Of a stretch of 64,000 nt of DNA, positions 35,703-44,649 are shown one piece after another. The notes below the pieces were generated by a model. That model did no database searches. It was not told the DNA's origin and saw only the letters and a program-made list of their open reading frames with translations. Both the position numbers and the translations under genes were made by a program. How positions within the stretch are numbered: position 1 is the stretch's first letter; every line of letters begins with the position of its first letter. The DNA is from Pseudomonas wuhanensis (GTDB taxonomy: Bacteria; Pseudomonadota; Gammaproteobacteria; Pseudomonadales; Pseudomonadaceae): the NCBI RefSeq assembly GCF_030687395.1, contig NZ_CP117430.1, forward strand, positions 5,270,001 to 5,334,000, in the 5' to 3' direction.

Positions 35703-36302
35703 CTAGTCATAATTGATGTGCACCTTGGTATGCGCCGGTGCGCTGCGGTGGATCAAACACTCCAGTGCCGAGCCCGGATTCACGCCGAAGCGCTCGCCCC
35801 AGTAACTGGCGCCAAAACGTCGTCCCAGCAGCAATCGCCCACCGGTATTCAGCGTCCACATGAATTGCGCTTCCCAAGTGCCCCAGTGCGCCGCGCCGAA
35901 ACGCGAACGCCCCATACGTGGGGCTTCCAGTTCGGTGATGGTGGCGTTCGGGTAACCCTGGCTTTTGGCGATTTCGAGGTAGTAGCCGACGGCCTGGCTG
36001 CCGACCGCGAGCAGGCGGCGGCGTACCGCGAGACGGCGGTCGTCGAACAGTGGCGTGGCGCCCAGGCATGGGTCGGGAAGGTTCATTACCCGCTCCCAAT
36101 CGGGTACCAGTTCGCTGACCCCAGCCGGGTCCATTTCGTTGAGCAGGTCGGCGGCACGGGCGTCGAGGCGGGCCAGCTCCAGGGCGACGCCTTCGAGCAC
36201 TTCTTCGAGTTCAGGAACTTGTTCGGGGTCCCAGGCCGGCCCGCTAGGCAGCAGGCTGCGCAGTTGGGCGTGGTATTGCGCGGCGGTTCTTATGTCCCCC
36301 AT
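35703..36302 (-). CDS. YmfQ/Mu gp48-like baseplate protein (DUF2313)
   Basis: A 199-residue protein matching Mu gp48 and E. coli YmfQ: LRSLLPSGPAWD near the N-terminus, ELEEVLEGVALELARLDARA and repeated FGAAHWG / FGASYWGERFG near the C-terminus. It likely forms the baseplate periphery to which fibres attach. The ATG at 36302 follows GGAGG with six-base spacing. Its start overlaps the end of the J-like gene. Confidence 0.87.
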   Translation of the reverse strand: MGDIRTAAQYHAQLRSLLPSGPAWDPEQVPELEEVLEGVALELARLDARAADLLNEMDPAGVSELVPDWERVMNLPDPCLGATPLFDDRRLAVRRRLLAVGSQAVGYYLEIAKSQGYPNATITELEAPRMGRSRFGAAHWGTWEAQFMWTLNTGGRLLLGRRFGASYWGERFGVNPGSALECLIHRSAPAHTKVHINYD

Positions 36303-37333
36303 ACGCAACCTCCGAATGTCAGCAATTCGCTTTGATTGGCGGGGACATCGGCGACAGGCGAGGTGAGTGAGTGGTCGTATTCACCACTGGCGCTGCTGAT
36401 GGCTTCACGGATGTGACTGATCAACAACTTCTGGCCGAGGTCGGCTTCACGGTTATGCAGGTCTCGCAGCTGCGCTTCGACGGCGGCGCGTATGGCGGTG
36501 GTGTCGGGGGTCAGCGTCAGGTGATAGACCACCGGTACCTGAACCGGCCGCTGCACATGCACCTCGGCGGTGACCGGGCGCAGCGGCTCGATGTAGGCCT
36601 GGACTTCGGCCAGTTGTTCGTCATTCGGCACCGGTTGCGGGTCGTCGTCACGCATGATGAACAGGCTGACCGTGCCCGGTCCCAACAAACCGCCACGACA
36701 CCAGGCGCGGGTCACGCCGGGGCACTCCAGTGCCCAGGTTTCATAGTCCTGGGCCGAACCGCCGTGAGGGATGATGCGGTAGGAGCGGATCACCCGCGAG
36801 CGCAGCGACTCCAGGCTTTCCCGCGCAACACCGCCGCTGAGCCCCGGCGTCAGCACGGTGAAGCTATTGCCGACGATACCCGCAATCGGTTGCACCGGAA
36901 TCAGCGCCAGACCGGCCTCGGCATTGCCCAGGCTACCGGCCTCGAGCGCGGCGATGGTGGTGCTGTTGAGGCCATTGCTGGTGGTGCGTGCGGCGGTCAC
37001 TTTGTAGGTGCGACCGTCGCTTGATTGCAGCAGGGTGTCGACGTCCAGCACCGCACCGGCGCTGGCGGTAAAACTGACACTGCCGCTGGCCGCTTGTGCG
37101 GCTTTGCGCGGCTGGTTCAGGCGCAGTGCGGCGATCCGTTCCAGGGTCGATTCATCGGCCTTGTCCGGGAGGATCTGCTCGGCGATCCAGTCCAGGTAAC
37201 CATACAGGCCGTAGGCGGCGCCACCGAGGGTGCGGGCCAGCACTTGCGCATCGGACTGGCGCAGCGAATCGCTGGCCAGGTCGCTTTGGGTGCGTTTGAT
37301 CAGCACCGGCAGCGAAGGGGTTTCAAACGGCAT
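36290..37333 (-). CDS. Baseplate wedge protein J / Mu gp47
   Basis: A 347-residue baseplate protein of the J/gp47 family: N-terminal MPFETPSLPVLIKRTQSDL, long central beta region (SGSVSFTASAGAVLDVDTLL) and AIRAAVEAQLRDLHNREADL near the C-terminus. It forms the wedge of the contractile baseplate. It overlaps neighbours on both sides by 11-13 bases. Confidence 0.92.
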   Translation of the reverse strand: MPFETPSLPVLIKRTQSDLASDSLRQSDAQVLARTLGGAAYGLYGYLDWIAEQILPDKADESTLERIAALRLNQPRKAAQAASGSVSFTASAGAVLDVDTLLQSSDGRTYKVTAARTTSNGLNSTTIAALEAGSLGNAEAGLALIPVQPIAGIVGNSFTVLTPGLSGGVARESLESLRSRVIRSYRIIPHGGSAQDYETWALECPGVTRAWCRGGLLGPGTVSLFIMRDDDPQPVPNDEQLAEVQAYIEPLRPVTAEVHVQRPVQVPVVYHLTLTPDTTAIRAAVEAQLRDLHNREADLGQKLLISHIREAISSASGEYDHSLTSPVADVPANQSELLTFGGCVWGT

Positions 37334-37724
37334 AGATCACCTGCCAACTGTTATCGGGGTTGATGTCCAGGCGTTCGCCGTCGGCCAGGGTCAGGACCGT
37401 GCGCAGGTTCAGGCGCTGGGCGTCGAGGCGTTCGCTGATGATGTCGATGGCGCTGCAATGGCCATCGTCGATCAGCCATTGGAGGGCTTCGCGGGCGTAG
37501 AACTCGGCGTCCATCTGGGTCTGGCGGGTCAGCTTGACCCGGCGCAGCAGCCACAGCCGCGAACCGATGCGGTCGTCGGCCACTGTAGGAAAGCTATCGC
37601 CCCACCAGCCGAAACGCTCTTCATCGTCGAGGGCATCGTCATCGGCGGCGCGGCGCCAGGTGAACAGGCTGATCAGCACCGAGCGGGTCAGTGCGGCGTG
37701 GAGGTTTTGGCTGATCAACATCAC
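37323..37724 (-). CDS. Baseplate wedge protein, Mu gp46 family
   Basis: A 133-residue GP46-family protein (SLFTWRRAADDDALDDEERF, WWGDSFP, then ALQWLIDDGHCSAIDI). In the T4/Mu series it corresponds to gp25/W, the wedge that starts sheath assembly. It overlaps the spike gene by four bases. Confidence 0.9.
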   Translation of the reverse strand: MMLISQNLHAALTRSVLISLFTWRRAADDDALDDEERFGWWGDSFPTVADDRIGSRLWLLRRVKLTRQTQMDAEFYAREALQWLIDDGHCSAIDIISERLDAQRLNLRTVLTLADGERLDINPDNSWQVIYAV

Positions 37725-38230
37725 TGCCCTCCCGCCGGTACGCCGGTCTGGCCGTTGCCCGCTTGCACGCCGACGTGCACGTGTTTGATCTGGCTGATTG
37801 CGCCGGCAACTTGATCGCCGGTGGACACGATTTTTCCAGTCTGATTGATCACGGGTGTGTCGAAGTTGACTGCACTGCTGGCGCGGATATTCAGGGTGGC
37901 GGTTTCGATGTCGATGATCCGCCCGCGCTTGAAGTGGATCTTGTCGCCTTCGTCGGTGTAGATCGCCACTTCGCCAGGGGTCAGGGACTGGAGGCGATAG
38001 CGGCGGTCGGCAACTACCAGCACGATGGCGTGGGAGCGATCACCGCCCAGAAACGTGGCGACACCTTCGGCGCCGGCCAGTGGGTTGCTGGTGAAACCGT
38101 AGGGTTCGAAGTGTTCCATGTCATCGTTCACTTCGCCGGCGGTGAGGCGCATTTGCAGCGATTGAAGCTTGGTGGCCGAGTTGGCGAGCACGACAGTGCC
38201 GCGCGCCAGGAGGCGTGTCAGTAGGCTCAT
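37721..38230 (-). CDS. Baseplate spike, Mu gp45 / gpV-like
   Basis: A 169-residue central spike. An OB-like N-terminal domain is followed by a beta-helical stem (IIDIETATLNIRASSAVNFD) and a C-terminal tip with HVHVG, the His-x-His iron-binding motif of membrane-piercing spikes. This is the part that punctures the outer membrane on contraction. A REP pair separates it from the upstream gpP-like gene. Confidence 0.88.
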   Translation of the reverse strand: MSLLTRLLARGTVVLANSATKLQSLQMRLTAGEVNDDMEHFEPYGFTSNPLAGAEGVATFLGGDRSHAIVLVVADRRYRLQSLTPGEVAIYTDEGDKIHFKRGRIIDIETATLNIRASSAVNFDTPVINQTGKIVSTGDQVAGAISQIKHVHVGVQAGNGQTGVPAGGQ

Positions 38231-38259
38231 TGGATTTTCCTTGAAGGCGACCGCCGCTC

Positions 38260-38351
38260 TTGTGGGAGCTGGCTTGCCTGCGAAAACGGCGGATCAGTCA
38301 CCTTGATGTTGAATGTGCCGCCGCCATCGCGGGCAAGCCCGCTCCCACAGG
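38260..38351. repeat. Hybrid REP pair inside the tailocin operon
   Basis: The left copy (TGTGGGAGCTGGCTTGCCTG at 38261-38280) belongs to the variant seen at 18417, the right copy (ending CCCGCTCCCACAGG) to the class seen at 12806. It lies between the gpP-like and gp45-like genes, the only sizeable gap in the baseplate block. Confidence 0.85.
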
Positions 38352-38364
38352 GTCGAGTGTGGGG

Positions 38365-39408
38365 TCAGGTTTTCTTCGGAGGCTCTGGATTGGCGTCGAA
38401 GGTATGCGGCGGTGCGACTTGCAGGGTGGTGACCGAACCTTGTGCCGACAGCGAATAGGTCACCTTCGAGATCAGCATGTCGTCATCGAACCCCAGCACC
38501 GGATCCTTGACCCGCACCAGTGTGTTATGACGCCACAGATCGCCGTTGGATTGCCGCCAGCCCTGCACCTGATAGGTAGTAGCTTTGGCCTTGCCCACGC
38601 GAGTGGCGCTTTCCCAATTGGCCCGTTGCAAGGCGAGATCGGGATTGATCTGCATGCCTTCGTTGATCACCGTGACCCGCCGACGCTTGTAGCTCAGGTC
38701 GGCGGACACCGATTCAACCTCGCTGACCGCCGCCCCGCTCTTCTTGTCCGTACCCTTTTGCTGACCGATGACCCGGTATTCGGAGAACACCTGGCTGTAA
38801 TCCATCGGCGCGTTGGCCGAGAGAATATTCTTGCCCAACTCCAGCGCATCGCTGGCCCGCCCACCACTGCCAGGCCGGGCCAGCACCAATCGGCCCTGGG
38901 CATCATCGGTGGAAAACACCCGAAACAATGTCAGCAAGCGGTCGATGGATTGAAACACCGTTTCCCCCGGCACGATGGTGTGACTGCTGAGCCGGGCGGT
39001 CTCGGGAATTTCACTGACCACAAAGACCTTGTAGGTGATCGCCAGCGCTTCGACGATGCTCAACAGCGATTGCTCATGCCATTGATTCGGGCGGTTGGTC
39101 GCGGCGCAATCCACCAGGTCCTGGGTGCAGGAACTGCCTTCGATGTTCAGGCTGATCTGCCGCCCGTCATAACTGATCGGCGCCTTGAACACATACCCGG
39201 TCAGCACCAGATCCTGGCCGATGCGCACTTCACAGGCGTCACCGGGCTGGATTCGCTGGTCCACGGTCTGCCCCGGCCATTGCCAGGTGATGTTGAGTTT
39301 AAAAGTGCGGAACTGACGCTCCAGATCCGCCGTGATTTCCACGCTTTTCCAGCCACCGTATTCCAGGCCGCCGACGGTCAATGTGACGCGGTTATCCATG
39401 TCGTTCAT
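38365..39408 (-). CDS. Baseplate hub protein, Mu gpP-like
   Basis: A 347-residue hub protein: MDNRVTLTVGGLEYGGWKSV at the start, ITWQWPGQTVDQRIQPGDAC and AYKVFVV-like domains, ending with QVAPPHTFDANPEPP. This is the usual gpP/gp44 profile of Mu-like tails. It begins three bases after the gpN-like stop region and would sit at the tube end above the spike. Confidence 0.88.
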   Translation of the reverse strand: MNDMDNRVTLTVGGLEYGGWKSVEITADLERQFRTFKLNITWQWPGQTVDQRIQPGDACEVRIGQDLVLTGYVFKAPISYDGRQISLNIEGSSCTQDLVDCAATNRPNQWHEQSLLSIVEALAITYKVFVVSEIPETARLSSHTIVPGETVFQSIDRLLTLFRVFSTDDAQGRLVLARPGSGGRASDALELGKNILSANAPMDYSQVFSEYRVIGQQKGTDKKSGAAVSEVESVSADLSYKRRRVTVINEGMQINPDLALQRANWESATRVGKAKATTYQVQGWRQSNGDLWRHNTLVRVKDPVLGFDDDMLISKVTYSLSAQGSVTTLQVAPPHTFDANPEPPKKT

Positions 39409-39411
39409 GGC

Positions 39412-40647
39412 TCACTCCCCGGAGACTTTCACATCGTTCGGCGCGTACCCCGGATGGGCAATCCCGTTGCGCTGAGTCACTTCGGTGACTCGCGTGGCAT
39501 CGGCAAATTGCCGGTAGGCCACGACGACGGCTGGCAAGCTCTCCTGAAAGGATTTGCTGACCAGCCGCACACCGGACGACGCCACCGCCTTGAGGTGCGC
39601 ATTCAACGCCTGCTTCACATCATTGATGGCCTGGTAGTGCGCGGGACTGGCCTTGTTCAATGCCAACTGGATCGCTTCGTTCAGCTCCTTTTGCAACAAC
39701 TGCAAATCGTCGGTGACCGGCACTTCCTGACGGATGACCGGCTGCACGGTCTGCTGATCCAGCGACGGCGTCGACGACAGTTTCACCGGGGTCGACGCCA
39801 CCGGCATCGAGGCGACCCATTGCGCCACTTTGACCAGCAACGTGTCCTGCACCAGATCGGCCATGGCTTGAGCCGCGGCCGTGGTGTCCTTGCCGGTGGT
39901 GAGCTTCGGCGCATCGGCCTTGCGGATGGCTTCGAGCTGTTGGGACACGTCGGCAATCACGCCACGATAGCCCTCCTTCGCGAAGTCCTTGAGCGATTTG
40001 ATATCGCCGAGCAAGCCCTTGAATTCCGCCGCCACTTCCTTGGGTAATTCCTTGACCGCTTTGACCAGCTCGGTGATTTGCCGGTACTCCTCGATCAACG
40101 GTTTGAGCTGTTCCTGGATCACTTCATAGACCCCGGTCAGGCTGTTGCGCAGATTGGCGATGCCGATCCGCGCAGCCTTGATCAGGGTCATGGCCTGTTC
40201 GAAACGGGCCACTGCCGAGCCCAGCAGGGTGTCGGCCTTGGCCAGCAGCACCTTCTGCGTGCTGACCGTGGCCGTCGGAAACGGCAGCGGTTCATCGGGG
40301 TAAAACTTCAGCGCAAAGGTCACCAGCCCGCCGTCCTGGCGGGTGTGGGTCATGTCGCACTCGCCGACCTTGACCTGCAAGCGTCCCAGCCACGGATGCA
40401 CCAGTTCGCCACTGCCCTGCTCCAGCGCCTTGAGCAGTTTGTCGCGCTGCTCCAGGCAATCGGGGCCGACGATGAACGCCGTCAGATCATGGATCTTCGC
40501 CTGCTGGCCAAGGCCCTCGAAAAACGGCAGATCCCGCTGCGGATACTCGTGCAACTGGCCCTTTTTACCGACCGGGGTTTTCGCCTGATCGACCCAAAAA
40601 CCGACACCGCGAAAGGATGCCGGCAACAAACGGTCACGCCAGTTCAT
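39412..40647 (-). CDS. Mu gpN-like tail protein (DNA-circularization N-terminal domain)
   Basis: A 411-residue protein whose N-terminal 100 residues (MNWRDRLLPASFRGVGFWVD, GQQAKIHDLTAFIVGPDCL, HPWLGRLQVKVGECDMTHTR) match the domain named after DNA circularization protein N of phage Mu. In a tailocin there is no DNA, so the structural role at the tube-baseplate junction is what matters. The rest is helical. It overlaps the tape-measure stop by 14 bases. Confidence 0.88.
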   Translation of the reverse strand: MNWRDRLLPASFRGVGFWVDQAKTPVGKKGQLHEYPQRDLPFFEGLGQQAKIHDLTAFIVGPDCLEQRDKLLKALEQGSGELVHPWLGRLQVKVGECDMTHTRQDGGLVTFALKFYPDEPLPFPTATVSTQKVLLAKADTLLGSAVARFEQAMTLIKAARIGIANLRNSLTGVYEVIQEQLKPLIEEYRQITELVKAVKELPKEVAAEFKGLLGDIKSLKDFAKEGYRGVIADVSQQLEAIRKADAPKLTTGKDTTAAAQAMADLVQDTLLVKVAQWVASMPVASTPVKLSSTPSLDQQTVQPVIRQEVPVTDDLQLLQKELNEAIQLALNKASPAHYQAINDVKQALNAHLKAVASSGVRLVSKSFQESLPAVVVAYRQFADATRVTEVTQRNGIAHPGYAPNDVKVSGE

Positions 40648-42133
40648 TGGAACCTCCCAGCGACAGCGAGCGATAGCCGATGCGCGAATTGAGCGACAGC
40701 CCCGGTTGATTGGTTTGCGGTTGATCGGTGCGCAGCCCGGCCGGCGCGTTTTCGAAGCGAACCGTCAGGCCGCCTTCGAGTTGCGTGCGGTTGTTGGCGG
40801 CGGTTTGCTGGATCAGGGCGCTGGAGTTTTGTGTCAGGGAATCGGGCTGCATCGGCGACCTGATCGGCAAGCTGCCGGGAGCCGTCAGCGCGCTCGAGGC
40901 TGGCTCGGAAGCGTCACCAAAGAACGCCGCTGCTGGCGCAAATTCACCCTTGCCTTCGGCATTGGTTTTCTTTTGCACCTCGGTGAAGCCTTCGACCTTG
41001 CCGGTAATTTTGGCGATAAAACCACCAAAACTACCGCCCAGCATCTCCTGGATCGGCGCCAGAATGGCCCGGAGCTTTTCCGCTTTTTCACTGAAAAACT
41101 GAACCACAGATGCCCATGTTTCGCTCAGTGCGTCCAAGGGCGACCAAGTGAACAACCCGCCGAGGTAGGAAAAGAACGCCTGCGCTCCAAGTTTGATCGA
41201 CTCCCAGTAGCCCGAGAACATGGCAGGCACCTGATCCCAAGCCGCGGCAATAGCGTCCAGCGGCACCCAGTCGAACAGGCTGCGCAGTTTCTCCTTCACC
41301 GGCACAGTCAGTGCCACGAGCAGATCCCAGATCGCCGCAAACAAACCGACAACGGCCCCCCAGTTGTTCAGGATCATTCCGTAGGGCGTCCAGGCAAACC
41401 ACGCCTTGAGGAAATCGAATCCCGCACTCACGACTGCTTTCACTCGATCAAAAATATCCGAGAAAACTCCGCTGATCGGCGCCCAATAACTGACAACCTT
41501 TTGCCAGAGCCCGGCGAAAAACGTCGAAATCGGCTCCCAGTTGGCAATGATCAAACCGGCCGCCAGGGCGATACCCATGGCAATCAGCATGATCGGATTG
41601 GTCTTGAGCACCATGCTCATCAGCTCGAACACTTGCGTCGCGCCGGTCACGGCGGTTTGCATCGCCGAGAACGCAATGGCCCCTGCCGCCAGACCTTCGA
41701 CCAGTTTCGGGTTGTCATCGAGCAGACTGCCAAACCCAACCAACAACGGTTGAAGACCTGCCGTTACCGTAGCGACGGCAGGCTGCAAGGCCGTGTTGGC
41801 CGCGACCGACACCTGCTCCATCGAGCGGCTGAACACATTCATGTTTTGCGTGGCACTCGCTGGCGCTTTGGGCAAATCAACGCCTTCGGCCGATTCGCTG
41901 ACCTCAGTCAATTTGCCCTTGAAGGCGTCGGATGCTTTGATCCCCTCCACGAACGGCGTGATCACGCTGCCGCCCTTGAACAGACCGCTGATGTCCAGTT
42001 TGCCGAGGCCGGTCTGCTCCAGGTTGTTCTTGAAGCGCTCGACTTTTGCCCGAAGGGCGCCGAGCTTGGGTGACAGTTCATCGATGCCGGTGAGCAGCAC
42101 CGAGGTTTTCTCTTGTGTTTGTGTGTCTGCCAT
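40634..42133 (-). CDS. Tail tape measure protein
   Basis: A 499-residue protein with a charged N-terminal helix region, a hydrophobic central block (about residues 140-330, including MLIAMGIALAAGLIIANWEP) and alternating Trp/Phe/Gly segments such as WEPISTFFAGLWQKVVSYW, a hallmark of short tape measures. It sets tube length during assembly. ATG 42133 overlaps the stop of the gpE' frame (ATGA). Confidence 0.88.
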   Translation of the reverse strand: MADTQTQEKTSVLLTGIDELSPKLGALRAKVERFKNNLEQTGLGKLDISGLFKGGSVITPFVEGIKASDAFKGKLTEVSESAEGVDLPKAPASATQNMNVFSRSMEQVSVAANTALQPAVATVTAGLQPLLVGFGSLLDDNPKLVEGLAAGAIAFSAMQTAVTGATQVFELMSMVLKTNPIMLIAMGIALAAGLIIANWEPISTFFAGLWQKVVSYWAPISGVFSDIFDRVKAVVSAGFDFLKAWFAWTPYGMILNNWGAVVGLFAAIWDLLVALTVPVKEKLRSLFDWVPLDAIAAAWDQVPAMFSGYWESIKLGAQAFFSYLGGLFTWSPLDALSETWASVVQFFSEKAEKLRAILAPIQEMLGGSFGGFIAKITGKVEGFTEVQKKTNAEGKGEFAPAAAFFGDASEPASSALTAPGSLPIRSPMQPDSLTQNSSALIQQTAANNRTQLEGGLTVRFENAPAGLRTDQPQTNQPGLSLNSRIGYRSLSLGGSNELA

Positions 42134-42318
42134 CACTGCACCTGCTGCATCGCATTGATCCGTTGCGCGTGCTCCAGCGATTCGCGGAGCACATCCAGTG
42201 GCCTGGCCATCATCTGTTCGGGGTCAACCTTCCAGAACCAGGCCAGGTCATAGGCGACTGCGATCAGGTCGGTGATGGCTCCGACGCCGCACTCATGAAA
42301 AAACTCGCGACGGCCCAA
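42133..42318 (-). CDS. gpE' extension of the tail-assembly chaperone (made by -1 frameshift)
   Basis: A second frame overlapping the end of the gpE-like gene. In the -1 frame the sequence continues as FFHECGVGAITDLIAVAYDL...WKVDPEQMMARPLDVLRE, a conserved GpE-type domain, which has no good start of its own. It is therefore expected as the C-terminal part of a fusion made by slippage at 42297-42303. It ends at the tape-measure start codon. Confidence 0.8.
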   Translation of the reverse strand: MGRREFFHECGVGAITDLIAVAYDLAWFWKVDPEQMMARPLDVLRESLEHAQRINAMQQVQ

Positions 42319-42560
42319 CTCAGCGTATTGAGGTCAGCCAGATCCAGCTGGTTGACCGACGACGGCGGGATGCCGGCGCACACCGCGATGTATTTGGCCG
42401 CGACGTCCATGTCGAGGCTGACCTCTTCGCTCTTGTCGATCTTGTACGGCAGCGCCTTGATCGCCCGCACTTCCTGCACCGTCGGACGGCGCAGGTTGAG
42501 TTCGGTCAAGGGCTCGCCGTGGGCTTCGATCGCAACTTGAAGCTTCACGGCGTTGCTCAT
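42264..42560 (-). CDS. Tail-assembly chaperone gpE (Mu gp41/P2 E type)
   Basis: A 98-residue protein: MSNAVKLQVAIEAHGEPLTE, LNLRRPTVQEVRAIKALPYK, then IPPSSVNQLDLADLNTLS. In contractile-tailed phages such proteins lie between tube and tape-measure genes and produce both a short form and a frameshifted long form; both coat the tape measure during assembly. Residues Phe87-Phe88 are encoded by the slippery sequence. It overlaps the tube gene stop by four bases. Confidence 0.85.
   Translation of the reverse strand: MSNAVKLQVAIEAHGEPLTELNLRRPTVQEVRAIKALPYKIDKSEEVSLDMDVAAKYIAVCAGIPPSSVNQLDLADLNTLSWAVASFFMSAASEPSPT
42297..42303 (-). promoter_or_regulatory. Slippery heptamer T TTT TTC for -1 frameshift
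   Basis: On the minus strand, frame-0 codons are AGT TTT TTC ATG. The heptamer T_TTT_TTC fits X_XXY_YYZ, and shifting back one base gives TTT TTT CAT GAG, the exact beginning of the conserved gpE' frame. Phage P2 uses T_TTT_TTG at the equivalent point. Confidence 0.82.
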
Positions 42561-42904
42561 TGCCAGGTCCCCTTGATGCCTTCGAATTTCAGTTCGATGG
42601 TGGCGTCGTCGCCTTTGGATACCGGCTCTTCCACCAGGTAGGCGCCGGCCAGCACGTAGACTTTGCCGTTGCTGAATTCGCAGGTGACGGTCATGTCAGT
42701 GCCTGCGATCAGTTGCTTGAGCGGGAAGTCTGCGGTGTGCAGCGCCGTCACTTTGAACGACGGCGCGATGTCGGTTTCCTTGTAGAAGCCCGGCACGACG
42801 GTTTCCCGTTTAACGGCCATCAATGGTGCTTCGCAGCCGCCGTTGATGGTCAGTTGAGCGCCGTCCACTTTGACGTAGCAGGTGCCCGCAATCAGTTGAC
42901 CCAT
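42557..42904 (-). CDS. Tail tube protein
   Basis: A 115-residue tube protein of the Mu gpM class: MGQLIAGTCYVKVDGAQLTI, VVPGFYKETDIAPSFKVTAL and FEGIKGTWQ at the end. It polymerises inside the sheath. Start at 42904 follows AAGGGAG; the gene is separated from the sheath gene by a hairpin terminator (42923-42945). Confidence 0.9.
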   Translation of the reverse strand: MGQLIAGTCYVKVDGAQLTINGGCEAPLMAVKRETVVPGFYKETDIAPSFKVTALHTADFPLKQLIAGTDMTVTCEFSNGKVYVLAGAYLVEEPVSKGDDATIELKFEGIKGTWQ

Positions 42905-42922
42905 GGTGTTTCTCCCTTCAAA

Positions 42923-42945
42923 TAAAAAGCCCACGCGAGGTGGGC
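42923..42945 (-). terminator. Intrinsic terminator between sheath and tube genes
   Basis: Read on the minus strand: AGCCCAC-CTCGC-GTGGGCT followed by TTTT and ATT. It faces the tailocin transcript and would cut expression of all downstream tail genes unless read through. Confidence 0.75.
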
Positions 42946-42970
42946 TGAATTCACACAGTCAGCGCAGCGA

Positions 42971-44467
42971 TCAGGCTGCGTCGTCGTACTGCAGACGGAA
43001 CTGGTTGAGCAGCGCGAACACGCGCAGGCCGTTGATGTAATCCGGCGGGAACAGCACGTTGACCCGGCTCGGGTCTTGAACATCGCGCTCGACGATCAGG
43101 TGTTCGGCGAACAGCTCGGCGTTTTCCACGTGGCCTTCCAGTTCGAGCTTGGCGTACTGGGCAATTAGCTCACCGCGAATGGTGCTCGGGGTGACGATGG
43201 GCTGGCCGGCGCCGAAACGGGTGCCGTCGGAGGCCAGTTTGTGGCGACCGTATTTGCTGGTGATCACGCTTTGCAGACGACGCACGATGAACGCCGACTG
43301 GTGCATGGTTTCGCTGTCCAGATAGGAGTTATCTGCCTGGCCGTAGGCGTTCTTCTGATAGGTGGTGATCGAACGCTGAATGCGCACGTAGCCGCCTTCG
43401 TAGTACGCGGTGGCAATGCCGTAGTTGAGCAGCGACTGACGCTCGGTCAGGGTGAAACGCTCGCTCGCCGGTGCCGGGTCGAGACCTGGCAGGCTGCCGC
43501 TTTGGGTCGGACGGCTGGCGTCGGCAGAGATAAACACCGAGGTGCGCGCAGCCAGTGCCGCGGCCTGCACCCAGAACGGTTGCGGTACGCCCGGTTCCAG
43601 CGCCTGGATGGTCATGTGCTGGTCGTTACGCGCCTGACCGGCCGCCACCAGCGTACCGATGGTGCCGCGCTTGGCGCTGTAGACGTGACCGAACAATTGC
43701 TTGGCCCAGGACCAACGACCGGTGCTGTCATCCATGACGGCTTGCCAGGTGTTGAGGGTCGACAGATCCGACCACGGCATGCAGATGAACTCGAACGGTT
43801 CATCGCCCAGCGCCGCCACGGCGGCGACTTGATCCGGTACACCGGCGCCGCCAGTCATGGCGGTGATGGCCGAGGTCAGGCCGGCCGGGGTTTCTTCGCC
43901 GTTGCTCTTGCCCAGGCGATTGAATTGCAGGCTGATGTCGTTGCCGCTGTCGCCGGTCCATTTGGCGCTCAGGGTGACGATACCGTCGACCGCTGCAGCA
44001 CTGACCGGCAGATCGGCGGATGCATTGATTTTCAGTGCCAAGGCCGTGGCCGCTTGGGCCGCAGTGGCACCGTTGACGATGGCCGCTTGAACACGAACGC
44101 CGCCGACGTACAGGTTAAGCACGCCGCTCTGGGTCGCGGCACCGGTCAGGGTCAGCACACCTTTGGCGATGCTGCCTTCAGTGTTGTGCAGCGGCAGGCA
44201 CCAGATCTCGCCGATCGGATCGGTCTTGCGCCAGGTTTCGTACATCGAGGCGAGCATCGAGCCTTGGCCGCCAATGCTTTTGGCCAGCGCCACGCTGGAC
44301 ACCAACACCAGTTTGCCGACGTCGGCTGGTACGATGTTGTCGTTGACCTGAGCGACGATCAGGCGGCGCATGGCCGACGACGCGCTATTGGCGGCCGAGT
44401 TATCCATTTCGGCATAGAACAGCGGAACACGAATGTCCGCGGGGATGTTGCTGAATCCGATCGCCAT
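42971..44467 (-). CDS. Contractile tail sheath protein
   Basis: A 498-residue sheath (Mu gpL class, subtilisin-like-domain family). The N-terminus MAIGFSNIPADIRVPLFYAE is the standard Mu-like sheath beginning; the conserved C-terminal core includes SERFTLTERQSLLNYGIATA and the ending LNQFRLQYDDAA. Presence of a sheath makes this an R-type (contractile) tailocin. The start overlaps the DUF2635 stop by one to three bases. Confidence 0.95.
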   Translation of the reverse strand: MAIGFSNIPADIRVPLFYAEMDNSAANSASSAMRRLIVAQVNDNIVPADVGKLVLVSSVALAKSIGGQGSMLASMYETWRKTDPIGEIWCLPLHNTEGSIAKGVLTLTGAATQSGVLNLYVGGVRVQAAIVNGATAAQAATALALKINASADLPVSAAAVDGIVTLSAKWTGDSGNDISLQFNRLGKSNGEETPAGLTSAITAMTGGAGVPDQVAAVAALGDEPFEFICMPWSDLSTLNTWQAVMDDSTGRWSWAKQLFGHVYSAKRGTIGTLVAAGQARNDQHMTIQALEPGVPQPFWVQAAALAARTSVFISADASRPTQSGSLPGLDPAPASERFTLTERQSLLNYGIATAYYEGGYVRIQRSITTYQKNAYGQADNSYLDSETMHQSAFIVRRLQSVITSKYGRHKLASDGTRFGAGQPIVTPSTIRGELIAQYAKLELEGHVENAELFAEHLIVERDVQDPSRVNVLFPPDYINGLRVFALLNQFRLQYDDAA

Positions 44468-44649
44468 TATTTGGCTCCCTGTGGTTTCGCCGCTTTCACG
44501 GCTTTGGTAGTGATATCGCCATCGGCCAGACGTCGACGCCACCAGGCGTTGTCCGGCACTTCACGGCCCTCGAGGGGCAACAGATCGCCCGCTTCCGGGT
44601 CCGGCACGACACGGCCCGGGGCCGGCAGCACGGTGATGCGTTTGCTCAT
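44467..44649 (-). CDS. DUF2635-family small tail protein
   Basis: A 60-residue protein MSKRITVLPAPGRVVPDPEA... with WWRRRLADGDI, matching the DUF2635 pattern found directly before sheath genes in Mu-like tails. Role unknown. It overlaps the tail terminator gene by four bases. Confidence 0.88.
   Translation of the reverse strand: MSKRITVLPAPGRVVPDPEAGDLLPLEGREVPDNAWWRRRLADGDITTKAVKAAKPQGAK

Noticed and set aside
12806..38351. CRISPR-like repeats
   Set aside because: The recurring palindromes are REP units in isolated inverted pairs at gene ends, without regular spacers or cas genes.
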